Source: VYFG01 sp022827325 (lineage in GTDB: Bacteria; Pseudomonadota; Gammaproteobacteria; Arenicellales; Poriferihabitantaceae). Taken from it: a DNA stretch of 6,714 bases. Location: NCBI GenBank assembly GCA_022827325.1, contig JAJDTE010000129.1:1-6714 (forward strand), written 5' to 3'. This document shows, in pieces, positions 1 through 4,929 of this stretch. Positions within the stretch are counted from its first letter, which is position 1. Each line of letters begins with the position of its first letter. A model generated the notes under the pieces. The model ran no database searches, was not told the origin of the DNA, and was given only the letters and a program-made list of their open reading frames with translations. The position numbers and the translations under genes are program-made.

Positions 1-138
1 ATCATCGACACCGGCAATATCTTCGAGATCGGCACCCGGCTGGGCGGTCCCGGAACGGAAGAGAAGCTCGGGGAGACGGCCAAGATCACCCAGGAACTGG
101 CCGCCTGCTATCGGATCGCCCTGCTGGAAAGAAGTTAG
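1..138 (+). CDS. C-terminal fragment of an unrecognised protein
   Basis: An open frame runs from the first base of the window to a TAG at 136-138 and gives the last 45 residues of a protein whose start lies outside the window. The fragment begins IIDTGNIFEIG, passes through a Gly-rich turn (RLGGPGTEEKLGE) and ends in a likely amphipathic helix (TAKITQELAACYRIALLERS). Codon third positions are mostly G or C, like the operon downstream, which supports real coding. I do not recognise the family from this tail and assign no function. No terminator is visible right after the stop; the toxin remnant begins almost at once. Confidence 0.6.
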   Translation: MIDTGNIFEIGTRLGGPGTEEKLGETAKITQELAACYRIALLERS

Positions 139-142
139 CCCC

Positions 143-322
143 GATTCCCCAGGGGACAAACGCGGCGGTATCCGCACAACTCGCTTTCGGCAGGCCAGTC
201 CGGAGGCGATCTACATGCTAACAGCCTAGGCAAAGGCGGACTGCGATGACCGGACGGCGACGGGCCGCAAGGTGCTGTCGCGGCTGGTAGCGACCATCAA
301 TCGGGAAGGGAGGGAAAGATGA
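143..322 (+). pseudogene. Decayed 3' half of a RelE/HigB-type toxin gene
   Basis: The frame that includes codons 209-211 and ends at TGA 320-322 reads, in order, GDKRGGIR (about 152-175), AIYMLTA (206-226), a TAG stop at 227-229, AKAD-DD (230-250) and RKVLSRLVATI (266-298). As I recall it, the C-terminal half of HigB2/RelE-superfamily mRNA interferases has a G-K-x-GG-x-R turn, then a strand like IYMLTAYAKNEKDDLT, then a helix. Here the TAG falls where that family usually has the Tyr of AYAK, one base change from TAC or TAT. The terminal TGA overlaps the antitoxin ATG as ATGA, the usual toxin-antitoxin junction. No N-terminal toxin half is visible: upstream of about 143 the same frame is only a shadow of the preceding gene. 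I infer that the 5' half was deleted and the rest is decaying. The match is by eye and short, so the family could be a close relative. Confidence 0.65.
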
Positions 323-678
323 CAACAAAACGCACAGAAACCGGTCTTGAACTTGAGGCGGCGCTTGGCGAGGTTCTTGCCCATTTGCGGGGGGAGACAG
401 CATTGCCGTGCCGGATCCTGGACGATCCATCTGCGGGAAGGATCGTCGAACTGCGTAAGCGCATGAAGCTGAGCCGACAGAAATTTGCGGACCGCTTCGG
501 GCTCGATGTCCGAGCAGTTCAGGACTGGGAACAGGGACGCCGGGTTCCCGACCGGGCGGCGCGCGTCTTGCTGACAGTGATCGACCGCGATCCGGAAGCG
601 GTCATTCGTGCCCTTTCGCCGCCGCTATCCCCATCCCCGGCGCCGGATGATCGGGGCTTGTCGAAGCAGCAGGCCTGA
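319..678 (+). CDS. HigA-like helix-turn-helix antitoxin / transcriptional regulator
   Basis: A 119-residue soluble protein with an XRE-type helix-turn-helix at about residues 42-78. The signature reads IVELRKRMKLS, then RQKFADRFGLDVRAVQDWEQGRRVPD, then a helix ending in VLLTVIDRDPEAVIRAL. This pattern is typical of HigA2-type antitoxins that are encoded after their toxin, bind it, and repress the shared promoter as dimers. The Pro-rich tail after residue 100 (SPPLSPSPAPDD) looks disordered. The ATG at 319 is supported by a GGGAGGG Shine-Dalgarno at 308-314, and it overlaps the TGA of the toxin remnant as ATGA. With that toxin broken, the protein is probably a solo antitoxin, either decaying, kept against related toxins elsewhere, or reused as a regulator. 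It lies about 210 bp upstream of aceE on the same strand, so control of the operon is possible, but nothing in the sequence shows it. Confidence 0.82.
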   Translation: MTTKRTETGLELEAALGEVLAHLRGETALPCRILDDPSAGRIVELRKRMKLSRQKFADRFGLDVRAVQDWEQGRRVPDRAARVLLTVIDRDPEAVIRALSPPLSPSPAPDDRGLSKQQA

Positions 679-691
679 AAAACGTCAATTT

Positions 692-715
692 CCGGGCAAC
701 GCAGGTTGCGGCCGG
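692..715 (+). other. Possible RNA hairpin after the antitoxin gene
   Basis: GCAAC (696-700) can pair with GTTGC (705-709) around a GCAG loop. Flanking CCGG copies at 692-695 and 712-715 extend the stem past a two-base GG bulge. It starts 13 bases after the antitoxin stop, a fitting place for a terminator, but no T-run follows, so an intrinsic terminator is not supported. It may slow polymerase, protect the 3' end of the mRNA, or be chance in GC-rich DNA. Confidence 0.25.
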
Positions 716-804
716 TCCATGTAGCCGGAACAGTCCCGCTTTCCGATCATCCCGTTCTTCCCACGCCTGTCCGGGACCGGACGGCCAAACTTTCGGGTCT
801 TTTC

Positions 805-830
805 CGGCTATTACCAATTGGTATTAGCCG
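805..830. promoter_or_regulatory. 26-bp near-perfect palindrome, probable operator upstream of aceE
   Basis: Twelve of 13 base pairs are symmetric about the centre between 817 and 818; the only break is T811 against T824. The core TACCAATTGGTA (812-823) is a perfect 12-bp palindrome, flanked by CGGCTA on the left and TAGCCG on the right. It lies 24 bp upstream of the aceE -10 element, centred near -48 if transcription starts around 866. This fits binding of a dimeric regulator of the pyruvate dehydrogenase operon. The half-site AATTGGT resembles that of E. coli PdhR, but there the halves are arranged as ATTGGT, spacer, ACCAAT; here they are inverted and share the AATT centre, so I do not call it a PdhR box. 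A transcription terminator is unlikely because no T-run follows on the + strand. Confidence 0.6.
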
Positions 831-850
831 ACGGGCGTTTCTATCCCGGA

Positions 851-859
851 TGATATAAT
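851..859 (+). promoter_or_regulatory. Extended -10 promoter of the aceE-aceF-lpdA operon
   Basis: TGATATAAT fits the extended -10 consensus TGnTATAAT exactly, with the hexamer at 854-859. At 16-18 bp upstream (about 830-837) the sequence is GACGGGCG, which does not resemble TTGACA. The expected start is near A866 or A867, giving a leader of only about 20 bases before the aceE ATG. An extended -10 can work without a -35, or the promoter may depend on an activator bound to the palindrome at 805-830. It is the only strong sigma-70-like -10 I see in the 679-886 gap. Confidence 0.6.
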
Positions 860-886
860 GATTCCAAGCATCAACCCGGTTCCAAG

Positions 887-3556
887 ATGAATAACGAGCG
901 TCCCGTCGACATAGATCCCCTGGAAACTGCAGAGTGGCTGGATGCGCTGAGCGCGGTGATCGACAACGAGGGATATGAGCGGGCCCACTTCCTTATCGAA
1001 TCACTGATCGACAGTGCACGGCGTACCGGCGTACATATTCCCTACCATGCCAATACGGCCTACCTGAACACCATCCCGGTGCACATGGAGGAGCGCAGCC
1101 CCGGCGACCATGCCCTCGAGCGCCGTATCCGCGCCCTGATCCGCTGGAATGCCATGGCCATGGTGGTTCGGGCAAACCGGATTTCCACCGAGCTCGGCGG
1201 CCATATTGCCAGTTTCGCCTCGGCCGCGACACTCTACGATGTCGGTTTCAACCATTTCTGGCGCGCGCACAACGACAGCCAGCTCGGCGACATGCTGTTC
1301 ATTCAGGGACATTCCGCGCCGGGTATCTATGCCCGCGCCTACCTGGAACGGCGCATCGATGCCGACAAGCTGCGGCTGTTCCGGCAGGAGGTGGACAGCG
1401 ATGGACTGTCGTCCTATCCGCATCCCTGGCTGATGCCGGATTTCTGGCAGTTTCCCACGGTATCCATGGGTCTTGGGCCGATCATGGCGATCTATCAGGC
1501 CCGCTACATGAAGTACCTGCACAACCGGGGTTTGATCGACGCCGGAGACCGCAAGGTCTGGGCATTCCTCGGGGACGGGGAAATGGATGAACCGGAATCC
1601 GTGGGCGCCCTGTCCGTGGCCGGCCGGGAAAACCTGGACAACCTGGTGTTCGTGGTGAACTGCAACCTGCAGCGGCTCGACGGACCGGTACGCGGAAACG
1701 GCAAGATCATCCAGGAACTGGAAAGCGATTTCCGCGGGGCGGGCTGGAATGTCATCAAGGTGATCTGGGGGTCCTACTGGGACCCCCTCCTTGCAAGGGA
1801 CGACAAGGGACTGCTGAAGCAGCGGATGGAGGAGATGGTCGATGGCGACTACCAGGTGCTGAAAGCCCGCGACGGCGCCTACGTGCGGGAAAAGTTTTTC
1901 GGAAAGTACCCGGAATTGCGTGAGATGGTCTCCAACATGACCGACGAGGACGTCTGGCGGCTGAACCGGGGCGGACACGATCCCCACAAGATCTACGCGG
2001 CCTACGCCGCCGCGGTCAGGCACAGGGACCAGCCCACGGTGATCCTGGCCAAGACGGTGAAGGGGTACGGCATGGGCGAAGCCGGCGAGGGCCAGAACAC
2101 CACGCACCAGCAAAAGAAGATGGGGGAGGAAGCACTGTTCGCCTTCCGTGACCGGTTCAGCATCCCCCTGTCGGACAAGGAGGTGGCGGAAGCGCCGTTT
2201 TACCGGCCGGACGAGAAATCCCCCGAAACCGAGTACCTGATCGAGCGCAGGCGTTCCCTGGGCGGGTTCCTGCCCGCCAGGTTCACCGGGTCCAAACCGC
2301 TGTTCCCGGTTCCCGGGATCGACCTGTTCGGGGCCCAGCTCGAAGGGACCGGCGACCGTGAAATCTCGACCACCATGGTGTTCGTGCGCCTGCTGTCGGC
2401 CATGGTCCGGGACAAGGAGATGAAGCAGTACGTGGTTCCCATCATACCCGACGAGTCGCGCACGTTCGGCATGGAGGGCATGTTCCGGCAGTTGGGCATC
2501 TATGCGCCCCAGGGCCAGCTGTACGAACCCGAGGATGCGGACCAGCTGATGTTCTATCGCGAGGACAAGAGCGGGCAGGTGCTGCAGGAAGGGATCAACG
2601 AGGCCGGCGCCATGTGTTCCTGGATCGCCGCGGCCACGTCCTACAGCAATCACGACCTGTACACCGTGCCGTTCTACATCTTCTACTCCATGTTCGGATT
2701 CCAGCGGATCGGCGATTTCTGCTGGGCCGCCGGCGACATGCGCGCCCGGGGCTTCATCGTCGGCGGCACCGCGGGTCGCACCACGCTCGCCGGCGAAGGC
2801 CTGCAGCACCAGGACGGGCACAGCCTGATCCTTTCCGGCACGGTGCCGAACTGCGTTTCCTATGATCCCACCTACAGCTATGAACTGGCGGTCATCATCC
2901 GTGACGGGTTGAGGCGCATGTACGGCGAGCAGGAGAGCGTCTACTTCTACATCACGGTGATGAACGAGAATTACGTCCATCCGCCGATGCCCAAGGGCGT
3001 CGAGGAAGGCATCCTGCGCGGCCTGTACCTGCTGCACAGCACGTCGAAAAAGGGCAACCGGCTCAAGGTCCGCCTTCTCGGCAGCGGCACCATCCTCAGG
3101 GAGGTCGAGGCCGCGGCGGAAATGCTGGCGGAGAGCTATGGCGTGGACAGCGACATCTGGAGCGTGACCAGTTTCAACGAACTGGCCCGGGACGGTCACG
3201 ACACCGACCGCTACAACCGCCTGCACCCCGATGCGGAGCCGCGCAAGAGCTATGTCCAGATGTGCCTCGAGAACAGCGAGGGCCCGGTCATCGCCGCCAC
3301 GGACTACATGAAATGGTATGCCGACCAGATCCGGGCCTGGGTTCCCGGCCAGTACCATGTGCTCGGGACCGATGGTTTCGGCAGAAGCGACGTGCGCAAG
3401 AAACTGCGGCGGTTTTTCGAAGTGGACAGGCAGCATGTCGTGGTCGCGGCCCTGCATGCCCTGGTATTGCAGGAACAGGTTCCGCCTGGCGTGGTGGACG
3501 AGGCCATCCGGGAATTCGGCATCGATCCCGAGAAGACCAATCCGAGAGAAGCCTGA
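887..3556 (+). CDS. aceE: Pyruvate dehydrogenase E1 component, homodimeric type
   Basis: AceE decarboxylates pyruvate with thiamine diphosphate and Mg2+ and transfers the acetyl unit to the lipoyl group of E2 in the cytoplasm. At 889 residues it matches E. coli AceE (887). The diphosphate-binding motif GDGEMDEPES starts at residue 229 and continues to NLVFVVNCNLQRLDGPV (252-268), with Asp230, Asn260 and Gln262 placed as the metal ligands. His106, His142 and His407 fall at the E. coli active-site numbers; LQEGINE supplies Glu572 and GEGLQHQDGH supplies His641, each one position later than in E. coli. The C-terminal transketolase-like domain covers about 720-889. The start MNNERPVDIDPLETAEWLDAL aligns with the E. 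coli N-terminus, although the bases before the ATG (GGTTCCAAG) give only a weak Shine-Dalgarno. It is first in the operon, 10 bp before aceF, and is probably driven from 851-859. No defect is seen. Confidence 0.97.
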   Translation: MNNERPVDIDPLETAEWLDALSAVIDNEGYERAHFLIESLIDSARRTGVHIPYHANTAYLNTIPVHMEERSPGDHALERRIRALIRWNAMAMVVRANRISTELGGHIASFASAATLYDVGFNHFWRAHNDSQLGDMLFIQGHSAPGIYARAYLERRIDADKLRLFRQEVDSDGLSSYPHPWLMPDFWQFPTVSMGLGPIMAIYQARYMKYLHNRGLIDAGDRKVWAFLGDGEMDEPESVGALSVAGRENLDNLVFVVNCNLQRLDGPVRGNGKIIQELESDFRGAGWNVIKVIWGSYWDPLLARDDKGLLKQRMEEMVDGDYQVLKARDGAYVREKFFGKYPELREMVSNMTDEDVWRLNRGGHDPHKIYAAYAAAVRHRDQPTVILAKTVKGYGMGEAGEGQNTTHQQKKMGEEALFAFRDRFSIPLSDKEVAEAPFYRPDEKSPETEYLIERRRSLGGFLPARFTGSKPLFPVPGIDLFGAQLEGTGDREISTTMVFVRLLSAMVRDKEMKQYVVPIIPDESRTFGMEGMFRQLGIYAPQGQLYEPEDADQLMFYREDKSGQVLQEGINEAGAMCSWIAAATSYSNHDLYTVPFYIFYSMFGFQRIGDFCWAAGDMRARGFIVGGTAGRTTLAGEGLQHQDGHSLILSGTVPNCVSYDPTYSYELAVIIRDGLRRMYGEQESVYFYITVMNENYVHPPMPKGVEEGILRGLYLLHSTSKKGNRLKVRLLGSGTILREVEAAAEMLAESYGVDSDIWSVTSFNELARDGHDTDRYNRLHPDAEPRKSYVQMCLENSEGPVIAATDYMKWYADQIRAWVPGQYHVLGTDGFGRSDVRKKLRRFFEVDRQHVVVAALHALVLQEQVPPGVVDEAIREFGIDPEKTNPREA

Positions 3557-3561
3557 GGGAG
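3556..3561 (+). promoter_or_regulatory. aceF: Ribosome binding site fixing the aceF start
   Basis: AGGGAG lies five bases before the ATG at 3567 and begins in the aceE stop codon. The aceF frame is open further upstream, to an ATG at 3318, but that stretch lies inside aceE and encodes nothing like E2. The site and the lipoyl-domain start IEIKIPDIGDF both select 3567. Confidence 0.7.
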
Positions 3562-3566
3562 CCGCC

Positions 3567-4910
3567 ATGTCATCCGTGATTGAAATCAAGATACCGGACA
3601 TCGGCGACTTCGCCGATGTGGAAGTCATCGAGCTGCTGGTTGCCCCGGGGGACAGTATTACGGCGGAAGACCCGCTGCTGACGCTGGAAAGTGACAAGGC
3701 CACCATGGAGGTGCCTTCACCGGCGTCCGGCACGGTCCGGGAGATGACCGTCGCCGTGGGTGACCGGGTGTCCGAGGGCAGCCCGGTGGCAATGCTTGAC
3801 ACCGGGGACGGTGAATCTTCCGCCCCCGGCGAACAGCCACCGGCGGCGGAGTCGGCAACCGGCGGGGAGGCCGGGGGACAGACGGGGGATTCATCCGCCG
3901 AGGCACCGGAAACGGAGCCGGCGGCACGACCCGAATCATCCGTGCCCGCCCCCCCGGCCCCCCCGAGCACCCTGCCCCCGCCGGTACAGAAGTCCGGCAG
4001 TGCAGTTCCCCATGCAAGCCCCGGGATCCGGCGCTTTGCACGCGAACTGGGCGCCGACCTCACCCAGATCGGCGGTTCGGGGCCCAAGGGGCGGATACTC
4101 AAGGAAGACGTCAAACTCTGGATCAAGCAGAAGCTCGCCGGGATCGCCGCCGGGGGGACCGAGGCGGCGGGAACAGGCATACCGGAAATTCCCGCGGTCG
4201 AATTCGCCAAGTTCGGCGCCGTGGAAACCGTCTCGCTCGGGCGAATCAAGAAAATCTCCGGGCAGCATCTCCGGCGGGCCTGGCTCAATGTTCCCCACGT
4301 CACCCACCAGGATGAGGCGGACATCACCGAGCTGGAGGAATTCCGGCAGTCTCTCAAGGAAGAGGCCGCCCGGGAAGGCATTCGCATCACGCTGCTGGGA
4401 TTCGTCCTCAAGATCCTGGTCAGCGCACTGAAGAAGTTTCCCAGCTTCAACGCGTCCATTCATCCGAACGGCGAGAACCTGGTCCTGAAGAAATATTTCC
4501 ACATCGGCGTGGCCGTGGATACGCCGAACGGACTCATGGTGCCCGTCATCCGGGACGTGGACCGCAAGTCCATTTTCGATCTCGCGAGAGATCTCGGTGA
4601 AATGAGTGAAAAGGCCCGCGACGGCAAGCTTTCCCCGACGGACATGCAGGGGGGCTGCATCAGCATTTCCAGCCTGGGCGGTATCGGCGGCACCGCCTTC
4701 ACGCCCATCGTCAACGCACCGGAAGTGGCCATCCTCGGCCTGTCCCGCTCCCGCATGACCCCCGTATGGAACGGCAAGGAGTTCGAACCCAGGCTCATGC
4801 TGCCGCTCAGCCTGTCCTATGACCACCGCGTCATCGACGGTGCCGAAGCGGCCAGGTTCTGCGCCTACCTGGCCCGCGCCCTGGCCGACATGCGACGGAT
4901 TTCTCTTTAG
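3567..4910 (+). CDS. aceF: Dihydrolipoamide acetyltransferase, E2 of pyruvate dehydrogenase
   Basis: AceF is the structural core of the complex and moves the acetyl group from its lipoyl arm to CoA. The 447-residue protein has one lipoyl domain (about 4-77) with the lipoylated Lys44 in ESDKATMEVP. A long Pro/Ala/Glu/Gly linker (78-146) follows, then the peripheral-subunit-binding domain (147-183; VPHASPGIRRFAREL and GGSGPKGRILKEDV). A second linker leads to the catalytic domain (about 217-447), with active-site His420 and Asp424 in SYDHRVIDG. E. coli AceF has three lipoyl domains; a single one is common in other proteobacteria, and LpdA here supplies another. The lipoyl start PDIGDF and gene order favour pyruvate over 2-oxoglutarate as substrate. 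The gene sits 10 bp after aceE and is surely co-transcribed. The linker DNA holds two C7 tracts. No defect is seen. Confidence 0.96.
   Translation: MSSVIEIKIPDIGDFADVEVIELLVAPGDSITAEDPLLTLESDKATMEVPSPASGTVREMTVAVGDRVSEGSPVAMLDTGDGESSAPGEQPPAAESATGGEAGGQTGDSSAEAPETEPAARPESSVPAPPAPPSTLPPPVQKSGSAVPHASPGIRRFARELGADLTQIGGSGPKGRILKEDVKLWIKQKLAGIAAGGTEAAGTGIPEIPAVEFAKFGAVETVSLGRIKKISGQHLRRAWLNVPHVTHQDEADITELEEFRQSLKEEAAREGIRITLLGFVLKILVSALKKFPSFNASIHPNGENLVLKKYFHIGVAVDTPNGLMVPVIRDVDRKSIFDLARDLGEMSEKARDGKLSPTDMQGGCISISSLGGIGGTAFTPIVNAPEVAILGLSRSRMTPVWNGKEFEPRLMLPLSLSYDHRVIDGAEAARFCAYLARALADMRRISL
3693..3709 (+). repeat. 17-base repeat shared by the two lipoyl-domain coding regions
   Basis: GACAAGGCCACCATGGA is identical here in aceF and at 5053-5069 in lpdA. 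It encodes the DKATME core with the lipoyl-attachment lysine. The flanking codons differ at many third positions, so the wider domains are related but diverged, and I infer an old domain duplication with the core held by selection rather than a mobile repeat. Confidence 0.85.
3945..3979. other. C-rich tract with two C7 runs in the aceF linker; G-quadruplex-capable on the - strand
   Basis: The + strand has C3 (3945-3947), C7 (3949-3955), C7 (3958-3964), C3 (3970-3972) and C5 (3975-3979), separated by gaps of 1, 2, 5 and 2 bases. The - strand therefore fits the four-run G3+N1-7 quadruplex rule with runs to spare. In frame it encodes the linker stretch PAPPAPPSTLPPP. One inserted or lost base in either C7 run would shift aceF out of frame before its catalytic domain. 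Confidence 0.5.
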
Positions 4911-4929
4911 AATTTAGTTCATAAAATAA
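4908..4929 (+). promoter_or_regulatory. AT-rich aceF-lpdA junction without a Shine-Dalgarno
   Basis: From the aceF stop codon to the base before the lpdA ATG, only 3 of 22 bases are G or C, in an otherwise GC-rich operon. No AGGAGG-like element is present. TAGAAT (4908-4913) and TAAAAT (4922-4927) each match TATAAT at five of six positions but lack a credible -35, so an internal lpdA promoter is only a possibility. The unstructured leader may itself let ribosomes load. Confidence 0.35.

Noticed and set aside
712..780. Inverted repeat CCGGTCC (712-718) / GGACCGG (774-780)
   Set aside because: Seven-base arms with a 55-base loop in GC-rich DNA are likely chance, and neither arm is placed near the promoter in a meaningful way.
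602..817. A 71-codon - strand frame over the antitoxin end and the control region
   Set aside because: It has no recognisable motif and overlaps the end of the antitoxin gene, and I found nothing that supports it as a gene.
805..830. The palindrome as an intrinsic terminator or attenuator
   Set aside because: It has no T-run after it and lies upstream of the predicted transcription start, so an operator role fits better.
3318..3566. Upstream extension of the aceF open frame to an earlier ATG
   Set aside because: It lies inside aceE in another frame and encodes nothing like E2. The AGGGAG site and the lipoyl-domain start fix 3567 as the start.
1001..4459. A 1152-codon open frame on the - strand, antisense to aceE and the aceE-aceF junction
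   Set aside because: It is a side effect of strong G/C third-position bias in the real genes, and its translation is low in recognisable motifs and rich in Pro, Ala, Gly, His and Val. The + strand frames there are unmistakable E1 and E2.
3936..4826. A 296-codon - strand frame over aceF
   Set aside because: It is a shadow of aceF, whose + strand frame carries the subunit-binding and catalytic motifs.
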